In this document: in pieces, positions 36,890 through 50,000 of the stretch
Layout of the letters: each line of letters opens with the position of its first letter
Numbering within the stretch: position 1 is the stretch's first letter
Assembly: GCA_020465985.1 (NCBI GenBank)
Contig: JAANYP010003271.1
Span: 240,423 to 304,422, forward strand
Direction: 5' to 3'
Length of the DNA stretch: 64,000 nt
Origin: Centrapalus pauciflorus
Taxonomy: Eukaryota; Streptophyta; Magnoliopsida; Asterales; Asteraceae
Notes under the pieces: model-generated
What the model saw: only the letters and a program-made list of their open reading frames with translations
What the model was told of the DNA's origin: nothing
The model's database searches: none
Made by a program: the position numbers and the translations under genes

Positions 36890-37529
36890 TTGAGAGAGTA
36901 GTAGGGATGCACGTAGTTAAACACTTAGTCTCTTAGGGTTTATCAGGATGTTATGGAAGCAGTAGGGAAGAAGAAGAAGATGAAATAGTGATTTAGGTAT
37001 TTATAGGATTTTAATGTGAGTGAGTAGGAGAGAGAAAGGTTTGGGCGGTTGATTTGAAATGTTTCTAACGGAAAACAGAACGGTTTACCATGTCAGAACG
37101 GTTTGGGCGGTTCATTTGAAATAATTTAAGTAACTAAAATGTGAAGTAATGTTAAATAAAAGTTGATGTTCTAAGTTGTTGTCCAAACCTTTGATGAACA
37201 GGTTTCAACACACCCTGATCACTCTTTAAGCTGTTTATGCAACCTGTGCAGCTATATGAGAATAGGCTTCATTGTGAAACTTGTTCAATAGCCGAACAGG
37301 TTACAAGGCATTGCCTTGTATGACAGATTAATAGAGTGAGCAGGATGGCAGTTTGTACAACAGAACAGGTTTGAGATTAAAACTGATGTTGTCAAGCCTG
37401 TTACACGTCCAAGCTGTCCAAATTTTCAAAAACTGGCTAAGTACAGGACAGGTAAAACCTGTCCTGTCCAAGTTGTTCAGTAAAATTTTGACAGATTTGA
37501 ACAAGTGATCTTTAGAACATCAATGACAC
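36890..37529 (-). other. Spacer between pol and the third ORF of element B
   Basis: Counterpart of 24890-25578 in A. No convincing ORF is present. Confidence 0.45.
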
Positions 37530-40500
37530 TTAGTCACTTTTACTTAGCATACCCAACTTGCTTACATGGTAGTTAAACCTGTTTTCATTAAGAGGTTTGG
37601 TGAAAATGTCTGCAAGCTGTTCTTCTGTGGAAATAAAACTTACCTCCACATTACCTTTTTGGATGTGATCCCTTATGAAGTGATGTCTGACCTTAATATG
37701 CTTTGTTCTAGAGTGGAAGACTGGATTGTTGGAGATAACTATGACACTTGTATTATTACACAGAATAGGAGTTTTCCTATATACAAGGGCATAATCCTCA
37801 AGCTGATGTTGTATCCATAGAATCTGCCCATAGTAGCTTCCAGCAGCAATGTATTCAGCTTCAGCGGTAGAAGTAGAAACAGAATTCTGCTTATTGTTGC
37901 ACCTATTGATCAACTTACCACCAAGAAGTTGACATCCACCTGTTGTGCTTTTCCTGTCTAGCCTGCAACCTGCAAATCAGAATCTGAATAACCAATTATT
38001 TCAAGGCTGGAGTTTTGGGATACCAAAGACCCAAACCTGGTGTGTACCCTTTAGGTATCTGAAGATTCTTTTGACAGCAGCTAGATGTGATTCTTTTGGA
38101 TCAGCTTGAAACCTAGCACACAAACAGGTAGCAAACATAATATCTGGTCTACTGGCAGTTAAGTATAACAAGCTCCCAATCATGCCTCTGTAAGCTGTTA
38201 CTGAAACAGCTTTGCCACAGGCATCAACATCCAATTTTACATTGGTTGCCATTGGGGTTTTGATGAGAGAACATTGATCAAATTTATACTTTTTCAAAAG
38301 ATCCAATGTATACTTTCTTTGATTTATGAAAATTCTATTTCAGGTTTGTTTAACCTGTAATCCCAAAAAGAAAGTAAGTTCACCCATCATGCTCATTTTA
38401 TATTTAGATTTCATGAGCAGTGAAAAGTTCTTGCATAATTGTTCATTTGTAGAACCAAATATTATGTCATCCACATAAATTTGAACAAGCATAATATCAG
38501 TTTTCACATTCTTTATGAACAATGTGGTATCCACTTTACCTCTGGAATAACCATTGCTCATAAGGAAATCGGTAAGAGTGTCATACCAGGCTCTATGGGC
38601 TTGTTTCAAACCATAGAGAGCTTTGTCCAACTTATAGACAAATCCTGGATGTTGTTCACTTTTAAAACCTGGAGGCTGCTTGACATATACCTGTTCTTAC
38701 AGCTTACCATTCAAAAATGCAGTCTTGACATCCATTTGAAATACCTTCATTCTCTTGTGGGCAGCATAGGCTAGAAACAAACGAATTGCCTCTAACATGG
38801 CCACAGGAGCAAATGTTTCATCATAGTTTATGCCTTCCTTTTGCATATAGCCTTGAGCAACTAGGATTGCCTTATTTCTAATGACATGACCTTGCTCATC
38901 CATTTTGTTTCTGAAAACCCATTTGGTGCCAATTATTGTTTTACCTTTAGGAATAGGGACCAGCTTCCATACTTTGTTTCTCTCAAACTGATTGAGCTAT
39001 TCTTGTATGACAATGATCTAATTGGCATATTTAAGTGCATCATCTACTTTCTTTGGCTCCATTTGCCAAACAAAGCTAGAAAACATACAAAAGTTTCCTA
39101 AGCTGTCCTATCTTGTTTGTACCCCTTTGGTAATGTCACCAATTATTTGATCATTGGGTGAAATCTGATCCACTTAGATCATGTTTTAATGAAGATTCTC
39201 ATGTATCAGTTTCATTTTCATCAGGTCTTGTCGAACAGCTTTCAAGATTTTCAGACACACTGATGTCTTGAGTCTGTTCACCCTTTGAAAATGGTGCAGT
39301 AACTATATCAGTACACTTATTCACACAGTGTGTACTAACATAATCATCAACATGCCCATTCTAGTTAACAGGTTCCACTTTAGGTGAAGTGGAAGCTTTT
39401 GAGTCTTTTTCCTCATCAATGGAATGCATAAGATCAACAAAGCTGAACTCTCTTGAAACTGATTACAGAACAGCCTTGGTGGAAGCATTCTTAGACTCCT
39501 GAAAGGTGACATTGATAGATTCATCTATCACCTTTCTTTTGTAGTTGTATACTCTGTAGGCTTTAGAAACACTAGAGTATCCAACAAACACACCTTCATC
39601 AGCTTTAGGTTCAGATTTGGCCAGCTGGTCCCTTTGATTCAGGATGAAACAGGGACATCTAAACACATGGAAATAGCTTATATTTGGATTTCTCCCTTTG
39701 AGTAATTCATAAGGAATCCTATTGAACCTTTTCACCACTACGGATCTGTTTTGAGTGAAGAAAGCAGTATTGACAGCTTCAGCCCAGAACGATGAAGCAA
39801 ACCTGATGCACACAGCATGGTTCTAGCAGCTTCAATGAGGATTCTGTTGTCCCTTTCAACAACTCCATTTTGTTGTGGAGTCCTTACAGCTGAAACGTTT
39901 TGAGAGATCCCTCTTTCTTCACAAAAGTCCTCAAGAGTACTGTTTTTGAATTCAATACCATGATCAATTCTAAGCTGCTTGACTTGGGCAGAGTTCAACA
40001 CTTCCATCTTCTTGGTAAATCCAATAATTTCTCTGGCAGCCTCTCCTTTGGTCTTTAAGAAGATCACCCATGTAAACCTGGAGAACTCATCAACCATTAC
40101 TAGAGTGTATCTTCTACCTCCTAGACTTGGGACACTAACAGCTCCAAACAAGTACATATGGATTAAGAAGAGAGGAGTATCAATAGAAAAATTATGCTTG
40201 GATTTAAAAGATATTTTTCTCTAGCTACTTGCCTTTCTCACAAGCTGTGCAGAGTTTATCCTTAACAAAAGTCATAGAAGGCAAACCTGTTACTAACTCT
40301 TTCTTACAGAGTCTGTTTATGTTCTTGAAGTTAAGGTGTGATAGCCTTTTATCCCACAAACAGTTAAGATCTGCATTGCTTCTTGAGACGAAACATGTTT
40401 CAGTTGTTGGATCAGCATAATTCATATCCACAACATATACACATTTCTTTCTTTGTGCACACATCACAACCTTGCCTTGGGAATCCAATATGTACCCCAT

Positions 40501-40800
40501 GTGCTCATCAAAGTTAACCTTGTAGCTAGCATCACATAGTTGACTAATGCTAACAAGGTTATGTTTTAGCCCAGACACATAAGCTACTCTGTTGAATATT
40601 GCAACACCAGCTTGAAGGGTTTAACATCCTTCTGTGGATCCCTGTGCATTGTCACCAAAGGTGACCTTTAGGCCTTTTTCAGGCCTGAGATCACTCAGCA
40701 AATCTTTGCAACCTGTCATGTTGCCTGAACAGCCGCTGTCCAAGTACCAAACCTGACTTGGTTGTTTAACCTGCAGAGTGTCATGGGAAAATATTAGTTT
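37530..40800 (-). pseudogene. Pol of Sirevirus B, decayed
   Basis: Read leftward: protease YLDSGCSG (about 40752-40729); GAG-pre-integrase and zinc motif (40578-40225, ending CTACEKGK); integrase core (40157-39738, VDEFSRFTWVIFL, IDHGIEF and, unlike A, a continuous TPQQNGVVERDNR with the catalytic Glu); integrase C-terminal part (39813-39463). Reverse transcriptase follows at 38903-38340 with QMDVKTAFLNGKL and YVDD, then 38306-38001. RNase H ends the ORF at 37913-37530 (VSTSTAEAEYIAAGSYYG, then FTKPLNENRFNYHVSKLGML). Frameshifts near 39750, 38650 and 38330 and several stops make it inactive. Some motifs, such as the integrase Glu and the RNase H region, are better kept than in A. Confidence 0.85.
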
Positions 40801-43800
40801 TTAGGGGAACTCATCATAAGGATGAGTTCTCCTTCTTCATCAACATTTGTTGATGGACCACTAAGATCAACACTAACATTCCCAATTTAGATTGTATCAG
40901 CTTGGATACTCTCCTCAATGACCATGTTACTTCCAACACTGCTGGTTTTTGCAATGTTGGAGCTAGCGAGGTCAGCAGACATTGTGTCCTCAGTTTCAGG
41001 ACAAGCCATATGAGTGTTCTTTCCACATTTGTAACATTTTCCCTTTTTAGACTTTTTGGCAGAAGCACTCCTAGAATCACATTCTGGTTTATCTTTGTTG
41101 GTTTTCTTAACAGATTTTGACAAAGTCTCACTTGTTTTAGAGGAACCAACAACTTGGGTGGAAGGTACAACAACAACAGCTTTGCCTGTGTCCTCTTTCC
41201 TCTTTTTGGGAGGGCAGATATCAAACACAGGAGGTTTTATTGGCTTTTGAACTTCCACAGGTTTGGGAAACTTATTCCCATCATTCTCAGGTTGAGCAAT
41301 GGCTTTGCCTTTGCCTTTACTGAGATGTGATGACTGTTGCCTATCAACCTAATCATTACTTTTGGTTTTAATAAAAGATTTTCCTTCATTTATAACCAGC
41401 TTTCCACTATGATTTAAAAACTTATTTGAAATCACAGCAGATTTGCTTCTAACATGAGACTTACCCCTGTTGTAAATAGGCTGCTTTCCTTTTGAAAACT
41501 TTTTCTCAAAATGTTCAGCATCAAAAGGGTTAACAGGTTTCTTCCCATCAGCTTTAGATCCAGAACCTGTCTGGTTCACAGGTTTGGTGCCCAAAGCTGC
41601 AATTTTAACTTGTTTTCCCTTCTTTTGTTTATGTGAATTAGCAAGATCCTTAGCTGGCTGATTTGATGAAGAACACATTCCATCATCAGTCTTTATAGCT
41701 TTCTCACACAAACTGTCGGTGTTTTGAGGCCTGACAAACCTGTTTGTTGAGACCAGCTTTCCATTTACTCTTTGGATAAAAGTACTTGGAAGCTCACCAA
41801 GAGAGGATAAGTCTTTTTCCAAATTTTTAATCTCAACAACTGAAGCTGCTGTATCAAGATCTCCTCCAAGATAGGCTTGGATTTGAGCAGGAATCTACTG
41901 AGTGAAACAGTGGTTGACTGAAACACCCATTTCAACTTAATATAATAAAAATGGGGTTGCGGTAAATTAATTATAATTAACATAATTTTTAAAGAAAATC
42001 GGGCATGACCCGTTCGCACGAGGTCAATATCTCTGTTTAGTTATAAACCATGATTTGGAATGTAAAGTAAATTTACAAGATAATTATAAATAGTTACAAG
42101 AACTATCCTCCATCAAAGACTTTAGGTGTCTATATGTACACATCCAAGTGTGTTGGTAGACAGACTACCCGAAAATATCACAATATTAAATTTACTTTTA
42201 CTGAATGTCAAGACTTCAATTGTGGTCCGTTTAAACTCTAGGACCAGGGTCAGTAATCACCTTGCCTTTACTAATCCACCTGAGGTATATAAAAGTGAGG
42301 GGTTAGCAAATAAAATTTGCTAAGTGAGTTACTAGATCGATATGGAGTGCAAAGCATACAACATGTATAAATGTTAGAATGATTATGAAATGACAAGTGC
42401 AATATCTTTTTAATAAAATAATATGGGCATAGCCCATTAATTTGCATAGGTTGCGGTACATGACCCGCTAACCCGCCGTTGCCAACAGCCATGGATCAAT
42501 GTCCAGCTGCGCGACTCCAACCGTCGCCCGAAGTCCGGCCACCTACCCACGAGCTCATGTGGTGTACGGATTTATACGCACAAACACAAAGTAAGGCGCT
42601 TGATAATAATAACGATAACCTGGATATCCGGTGAGGCCAAAGATAAATGAGCATAGCTCACAAAGGGGTTAATCAAGAGTAATCATATGAACATGAATTG
42701 GATAATCATCATGTGTAGCATAAAAGCCATGATATGTATGAAGAAGGAATCAAAGCATAATCAAGATGCTGACGTGTATAATGGGGTATCAAATAAGGTA
42801 TGCTGGCCATAGACCATAATCAAGTAATGAACCACCAATAAGGTAGTATAATAAAATCAGTGCAATGCATCATATAAGAGAATGATGCCAAAATGATATG
42901 CACAATGTCATTAATAAAATAAACATGTAATTATGTATGCAACACACACATCAATGCTAGAACTCACAGTACAATAGGCTATAATAGCCTTTAATGCTCA
43001 AAACGGCCGATAAGTCACTTAATGCCTCGAACCGATAACCGACACTTCTTCCAGCTCCAAACCTATTAAATAATGATGTTCAAAGTATTCATTAGCTTAT
43101 AATAGTATATCATAAGATTTGGAAGTTAATTGAAGTGTTTAAACGTTTTCGGTTTAAGTGTCCGAATTTATCGACACTGATACGAGTTATTGAGTTTTAT
43201 AGACTTTTGGTCGATGTTAAACGTTAATTTAAGTGTTATAAGATTATAAAATGATATCATCATTTTATAGTATCATTATAGGGCTTAAAATAAGTGTTTC
43301 GGGTGAACCGGGTTCGACTCGTACTACTTTCGTATTTTGACCATAACTTTTTCATACGAACTCGGATTTAGGTGATTCAAAAGCCCAGACGAAGAGGACA
43401 CATAGGGCTACAACTTTTATGTTTTGAAAAATGCCCATCTGATGGTGAACTCGTCGAGTTATATGGGGAACTCGGCCCTAGATGGAGTTTCTTGTGCAGA
43501 AATTATTTGCAATGGAGAGGGTGAAGAAGAGACTACCGATTGGGGGTTTAGTTCACCCCTAATTGGTCAAAAAATACACAACACCCCCTTTTTGTTTCTA
43601 TTCCTTTTTATTTCCAGCCACCAACTTCCTATTCTTCCCATCTTGCTGCTATATATATATAAACAAGCTCAACTTACTTGTACAATTGGCTTTAGGGGTT
43701 TGTACATAAGTGTATGGATTATATTTTACAAGGTTCCATGCATATTGTACAAATGGTTGAAGCTTGTGGTTAGTAATTTCTCTTAATAGTTATAATTAAA

Positions 43801-45532
43801 ACATTAAACTATAATTCATTTGGCGACTTCATTAATTATTAATATTTTAAATTTCGAAGATATTATAACAAGGCACGAGTTAAACTAGCTCGAATGTATA
43901 TATAAGCCTCATTTATTTATTCATAATTTTGCACCATAGTGTGACTATATATACGTACTATCTTAAATGAATATGTAAGAAAAATCAATCCTTGCATATG
44001 GATTAACGTAATTAAATTACTCGATCATCGGTTTAGTGTATAATTAGTTACTAAAATATTATATCAAATTTGCGGATGTTACATTGACTTTCTGAGATCT
44101 CAGACTTCAAAGCATCATGCTTCTCAACAGCAGCTTATAGATCAACAAGCAAATAATCAAACGTTTTAACTTTTTCCTCAGAACTGTAATCCTTCAAATT
44201 TTGTACCTTATACATCATGGTGGGATTCCAGTTCTCTAAGGTGTTGAGAGCTTCAGCTTCAGCCAGGTCTTGTTTGAAGTTGCTTGTTGAGGGGACATCA
44301 GTGTTGGCCATCAGACAGTTGTTGTCCTCTTCATCAGATGATGAATCCGACTCTTCCAAGTCACAAGTTTCAGCCATAAGTCCCTACTGCTTGTTGGAAG
44401 CCACTGAGTCTTCCAACTTATTCAGCTTAGCCATGACCATTACGTACTTAAACCTGTAGCCATCATCTTTGTTTGTCTTGTATGGTTTGGAGGAAGATCC
44501 AATAGCTTTAGACACACAGTCAACATCTATATGGCCTGTTTTGCCACATTTAAAGCACTCAGCCTTAGTTTTGTCAAATGTCTTTCTTTTGATGACACCT
44601 GATTTCTTTTGCAGCATTTTTCCACCAAACCTATTCTTATTGAATTTTCTGACAAGCATAGCAATAATTTGCTCAACAACAAACTTAGTAAGGTCTTCAC
44701 TGTCCTCTGACATTTCCTCCATTTCATCATCAGCTTGTTGATCAGCTTGTGTGAACACATCACACACCTGACCAGAAGGTTGTCTCACGCTAGTCACTAA
44801 GGCAACATCTCTTTTGGACATCTCTAAGGCATTTCTTTCTGTTCCCTTGGTTGTTCATCATTTAGCAAGGATCCATAAAGATTTACAAGATCTATGCCTC
44901 TGATGGTGCCTGAGTTTTTGAGGATAGTAGAGAAGTAATTCCATTCCTCAGGCAGTATGTCTAGAAATTTGTTCACCAAAGTTAAGTTGTCTTTAGTGAT
45001 CCCAACAACTTTGAGATCATTTATCAAGGCAGTGAACCTGGTGTAGGTTTCAGTAAGTGACTCCTTTGGCTTTGCAAAGAACAACTCATATTGTCTAATA
45101 AGATTGTTGATCCTGTTATCCAATGTGATAGTGGGACCATCATAGATGGTACACAAAGTATCCCACATTTCCTTTGCAGTCTCCGTTTTCTCAACTTGTT
45201 AACACATCATCAGGTAGAGAAATAACAAGGTTGTTATTAGCTTTTGCATCAAGAGAAACTAGTCTTTTGTCTTCATCAGAATATTGAGCTTTTGCCTTCT
45301 CAATAGTCCTGACTTCAGGAACAGCTCCTTCAGCAGCAGGAGATATTATGGTGACAGAAGTTGGCACATAGGGACCTTCCATCACTATCTCTGGTAGTTG
45401 TACATCTAAATTCTCTAAATAGAGCATCATTCTGCACTTCCAGCCAGAGAAGTTTTGATGATTGAACTTAGGAGGTTTTGCCATTGACCCATTGTCATAG
45501 TAAGAGGAAGAACTGACAGCACTGTTGTCCAT
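40801..45532 (-). pseudogene. Gag of Sirevirus B, interrupted by a solo LTR
   Basis: Starts at ATG 45532 (MDNSAVSSSSYYDNGSMAKP), which supplies the N-terminus missing from A. Pieces at 45532-45191, 45168-44824, 44821-44384 and 44377-44135 cover the capsid-like region, the first zinc knuckle (CFKCGKTGHIDVDC) and the start of the coiled coil. The frame is cut at 44083 by the inserted solo LTR and resumes left of 41919 (41822-41349, then 41258-40887) with the basic linker and a second knuckle. That knuckle has lost two residues (CYKCGKNTHMA then C), so its spacing is wrong. Relative to A, about 200 bp of coiled-coil sequence is also missing beside the insertion site, and a TAG lies just after it. 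Confidence 0.8.
41919..44083 (-). mobile_element. Ty3/Gypsy chromovirus-type solo LTR with TTGAC target duplication
   Basis: On the minus strand it runs from TGTAACATCCGCAAATTTG (44083) to GGGTGTTTCA (41919), 2165 bp. A perfect 5-bp duplication flanks it: TTGAC at 41914-41918 and 44084-44088. Removing it plus one copy rejoins element B's gag in register with A. The start resembles the Tekay LTR at 61053 (TGTAACATCCCAAATTT), so it is a related but distinct family. There is no coding content. Confidence 0.85.
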
Positions 45533-45584
45533 GGTGGGAAATAGGGAGTAATGAGAGATCTAGAGTTAACACACACTCTAAACT

Positions 45585-45596
45585 GCTCTGATACCA
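45585..45596 (-). promoter_or_regulatory. Primer-binding site of element B
   Basis: Minus-strand TGGTATCAGAGC, complementary to the 3' end of initiator-Met tRNA, two bases after the 5' LTR. Confidence 0.85.
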
Positions 45597-45598
45597 GT

Positions 45599-46689
45599 TG
45601 TAGGTCCCAAAAGGTTTCCCTAGTATGTGGCTGTAAGCTGTAGAGGGGGGTGTGAATACAACTGTTTAAAAACTCAACACACTTTTCTTAATGTTTGTAT
45701 GTATATATCAACAAATGTTAATTACAAACAAGCTTGAACTGCTGAATGGTTCAAACTGAGATGACTAAACAACAGATAGATAACTAATCTAAGACACACA
45801 TAGACCAGTTACAATGAATTCACTCACTAAGATGTACTCACTGATTTTACAAGACAGACAGCTTGAACAAGAACAACTTGGACACACTCAACTGTTTTAT
45901 TCTATGCAGACTTTGCATGCATGAAAACACAAATCTTTGCACGTTCAGAATATCTCTCTCTTGGTTATCTCACATTCCTTAGAAGCTTCCTTTTATACTC
46001 TTTCATAGAATACTGGTGAACCTTCCTCATTGGATGCAGAGATAGTGGAGTGCCTTTCCAAAAAGACAAAACAGCTTTTCTGCACATTCTGACAAAACAA
46101 CATTTGTCCCTATGTAACAGAATCTTTCTCTTTTCCTTGTTGTCTATGTTGCAGACTGCTTTACCTTAAAGAGGAATGTCAACTCTAATCATTTCCTCTT
46201 CTTGTATAGCCATTTTGATATAAGAAATGGTCTGTTACCCATTTCAAATATCCACTTTGTCTTCATGTATCTGAACAGCTTGGGCAGTGTAAGCAGCTTC
46301 TCATTTTCCACTTTGTCTTCGACTTGCAAACTGATCTTTTCGTCCAAGACAATACATGATGACATGGAAAAAGTTCCATAAAGTGTCTAACCTGTTCACA
46401 AAGAACAGAACACTTAGTTTTGGTCCAAGCTGCTCAACAGACATGAGCAGCGTAGACTTTTTATGTACAGCTTGTCCAATAGAATAGGACAGTTTGGGCA
46501 ATCTGCCTAAGTTACAACTAATGTAACAGGGTAAGCAGCTTTGACTTATATTGCAAATCACTTTTTAGGTTTCAATAAAGCATAAACATGGCCTTAAATT
46601 ATACCTTCAAGTGCATCAAACAAGTTTGATTAATAATCTCCCCCCTAAGATGTATAACAAGTTTGACAGGGGCCTTTTTGTGCCTAACA
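45599..46689 (-). repeat. 5' LTR of element B
   Basis: 1091 bp, TGTTAGGCAC...GGGACCTACA on the minus strand, followed by the primer site. It serves as the reference copy for the other three LTRs of this family in the window. Confidence 0.85.
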
Positions 46690-46985
46690 ATATAAGACAC
46701 ACGTCTGTAATTTTCATTTTATTTTTAGTATGTGTCATTAGGTCTAGCACGTCTCTGTAATTTTCTTTTTATTTTAGTAAGTGTCATTAGAGTTCGCACG
46801 TGTCGAGGGGAGGGAAGGTTATGTACACCTCCACCCACCATCCTTGTATATAAATAGGTCATTGGCGTCCATGAAATAATAAGCCTTGAATGATTTCTTA
46901 AAAAGACACACTTTGTGTTTCTCTCCCAATCTGTTGAAGCTAAGCTTCTGAGTAGCTAATTAAGTTCTGTTGAGATACATAGTAC
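46690..46985 (+). repeat. LTR-like or promoter-like remnant with a 51-bp tandem duplication
   Basis: Two near-identical copies of a segment with core GTCTSTAATTTTC and GTGTCATTAG lie at about 46694-46745 and 46747-46797. A TATA-box-like TATATAAATAGG is at about 46847-46858. This layout fits the promoter part of another Copia LTR into which element B inserted, but its ends were not found. Confidence 0.35.
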
Positions 46986-47538
46986 TTTTGAATAGTAGAA
47001 CATATCCATCCATCAAACCCATCACCATAACAAAAATAATAAAACCACCATCAACGTAGAAGAATCAAATAACGAGGATCAACAATCTCCATTAAATATA
47101 AAAGTACAACGACCACCAAGGTACACCTATAATTATCATCATCTTTTTAAATTCATCGTACCATGCCATAATACAATAAATACTCACTAGAAACACCACC
47201 ATCCATTAAAAATATAAACGAACGTAAATACTATAGAAATGCTAGTAACATACATTCATCCATTTAAAAAACATGTGTAAGACCAAATTATAATTAAAAT
47301 TGCAAGATCCATCTCCATCCATTAAACCAAAAACCTCTATACAATTGGAATAACAATGATCAACTCCAACATATGTCATAAAAATTTCACAATTCTAATT
47401 AACCATCACATCTTGAAAAACACTTGTCACAAAGATTAATCTTCGTCCACCTAGGATAAAAATTCACCTAGACTAAAAATTCTATAAAAATCCACCTAGA
47501 TTAAAATTTTGACATATATATATATATGTGTGTGCGTG

Positions 47539-47584
<46 letters not shown>

Positions 47585-49750
47585 TATATATATATATATG
47601 TATATATGTGTGTATATATATATATATGTATATATGTGTATATATGTATATATATGTATATATATACATATACACATGGGATCATTGCAGAACATAAATT
47701 TAGTGTAGAACTGTACTAATATCGTCCATAGATTAGATTAAGTTTGGAATTCGTAAAAAAATTATTATTAGTGATATATTAATACATACACACACACACA
47801 CACATATTGTGGTACCCGCGCGTTGCGGCGGCAAGTTGATCTTATATATATTATGTATTATTGTAGAATTTAAAATTTATCTTTGAATAACATGAAATAA
47901 ATAATGTACGGAAGAATGAGTCATGAATCATTGGTGAAGTTTATTCAAAATTTATGTTTGAACAAAAATAGAATTCATCATGTAGAACCATATATGTCCT
48001 GTTGGTAGTTTATGTAACTTGTTATTCATAAACAAACAAATCTCTATGATCTACTTTCAAAATCCAAGTAGTAAATGTGGAATTGATTTCAACATCAAAT
48101 AAAAAACAATGCATTGTCAATTCCAACATCAAGCACACTCTAAACTATCAGTACCGGCTTGGCTATCAAGCTCAAAATCATTACTATCATGATAATTTTG
48201 CATTTTTCTTTGATAAATGTTAACACATGCATCTTTAGTCTAGGAAGCAACCATTTCTATGACATAAAGAGCAAATATATAACTTTGTAGACAATGTATT
48301 GCAAGGACAAGAAAAATATAATCATGGTGAACACAACTAAAATGCAAAACAAAATTGCTTAAAGTTTAGAGAACTTGCATTAGAATTCAACATATAAAAA
48401 TATATTTAAATTCCAATATGATAAAAAAATTAATCGTAAAATTTAATATAAAAAGAAAACTTTAACTTTAGGAAAGTTACATTAGAATTTAACATACAAA
48501 AGTATCTTTACACTAAAGTGATTAGCAAAGTCAAAACTGTAATACAAAAAAGGAAAGACAACTCGTGAGAAGGAATATAGAAAACACAATAAACATATGC
48601 ATTCCTTATAAATAATATATTTGTTGCCTGAAAAGTCATAACTACTAATCAAGAACACCATTATTAAAACAAATCTAAAATTTTAACATTTTGCCTAAAT
48701 TTAATTTAATTATACTAAACAAACAGTTCCAATAAAAATTTTAGCATAGGAAAAACCCCATTCAACCATAGGTAGAAATCCAAATGAATAGTTTTTCAGC
48801 AAAAAATTATAAATCATAGGAAAATAAGTGTATTTTATTGCAATGACAATGGAAAAATCATGACCTCTAGCCAAGTAATGCACATTATTTGACTTTTTGT
48901 AAATACTGGAAACAAGTGTATTCTATTGCAATGACAATGGAGAAACAGAACTCTGTGTTTGCTGCGATCATGCATCAACCAAAAACATACCCCGCTTCCT
49001 AGGATTAACGAATTCAGATGATTCGAATTCGATTCCCTGCTTCCTTCTACCAATACTCTCTAACTAACACCCACCCACACTACGATTTGATCGATTATTA
49101 GATCATTAACCAACTCCATCCAGAATTGCAAAATTATAGCACATTATGTTGGGTGCATCGAAATAATGAAGGTACCTTGTTGCCGAGGTTGAATGGGTGC
49201 AAGATATCTCCAAACCTGAAGGAACAAGAGAGAAATATGACGTAAAATCTCGACTTTTACTATGTTCTTTAGTAGTCGTTAATGAAGAGAATGTCAGTCT
49301 CCATTTTTCATATGCTTCAAATGGTTAATTCTTGTTTGTTTTCTTATTTATCAAATAGTATTCCAAAGTGATAATCTATCAAACTTGTTAGTTCTTGAAT
49401 CTCAATATTTGATTGTGTTTAAAGAAAAATGCTTTTAATACGAAGTGATTGGCCACAGTTGCAGCAAACAACAAATAAAGTAGCAACATATGCTCGACCA
49501 TGGATACGAGTGGCTCAAGAGGCAACAAAAAGAGGTAATATAGTTTAAAATGTTTTTAGTTATGCGATCGCTTGAAAAAATGTATTTCAATAGACTTTAG
49601 CAGAAATAATTTGTTGGATTGCAGCCACCCGAAACCCCTTTTGGTGTTATTTTACTATGTATATCTTTTACTTTTATGTCGTATATAGTCAGACATTGAA
49701 AACAGCCTATCCTTGCTCAGAAAGGTTGTGTTCTATGTACTATTTACCGA
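46986..49750. other. AT-rich intergenic sequence
   Basis: No gene confidently recognised. It contains a TA/TG microsatellite (47513-47670), a CCCGCGCGTTGCGGCGG motif (47813-47829) and a direct repeat of about 25 bp (TTGCAATGACAATGGA core) at about 48837 and 48926. On the minus strand, exon-like stretches with AG/GT borders at 49210-49171 (FGDILHPFNLGNK-type reading) and 49065-48990 are open but unidentified. CCZ1 downstream exons were looked for here and not found. Confidence 0.4.
47513..47670. repeat. TA/TG-rich microsatellite
   Basis: About 155 bp of TATATA, TGTGTG and GTATATAT units. The Tyr/Ile-rich readings in all frames are artefacts of the repeat. Confidence 0.95.
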
Positions 49751-49896
49751 AAAATAGGATCAACTATGGATAAAATAAGCTAAGAAAACCAAAAAAAAGG
49801 CATCATAAACCACACCTTTCGGGTTAGAAGTGTTGCATGCCAATTGATCAGAAGGCTGACAAGATATAACAGATATTTGCATAATCAAAAAGCTAC

Positions 49897-50000
49897 CAAC
49901 TTCTACACCCCAAATATCAGTTTCAAGAAAACCATCTTTCCCTCTCAACCACTTCCCATTTTGTAAAGGTCTCACAATGTGATAATTGTCACCTCCTACA
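49897..50000 (-). pseudogene. CCZ1: CCZ1 exon iv, second half
   Basis: Continues the shifted frame across the 8-bp target duplication: VGGDNYHIVRPLQNGKWLRG, then KDGFLETDIWGVEVG, the best-conserved CCZ1 block here. A GT (GTAGCT) at 49896-49891 is the likely donor; the next exon was not found. Confidence 0.8.

Larger units (their letters stand above)
31294..46689 (-). mobile_element. Sirevirus element B (Copia), near full length, inactivated
   Basis: On the minus strand: 5' LTR (46689-45599), primer site, gag, pol, third ORF, polypurine tract and 3' LTR (32360-31294). It has the same family, order and ORF content as A. A Gypsy-type solo LTR of 2165 bp is nested in gag. The 3' LTR lacks about 38 terminal bp, so the target duplication cannot be tested; the bases after the 5' LTR are ATATA. 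Confidence 0.85.

Noticed and set aside
47501..47719. Tyr/Ile-rich ORFs on both strands
   Set aside because: Translation artefacts of a TA/TG microsatellite.
47813..47829. CCCGCGCGTTGCGGCGG as a second Helitron 3' end
   Set aside because: The GC hairpin core is suggestive, but there is no CTRR followed by T at the right distance, so I do not call it.
48990..49210. Exon-like pieces with AG/GT borders on the minus strand, considered as CCZ1 3' exons
   Set aside because: The readings do not match any part of CCZ1 that I know, and short AG/GT stretches arise by chance in AT-rich DNA.
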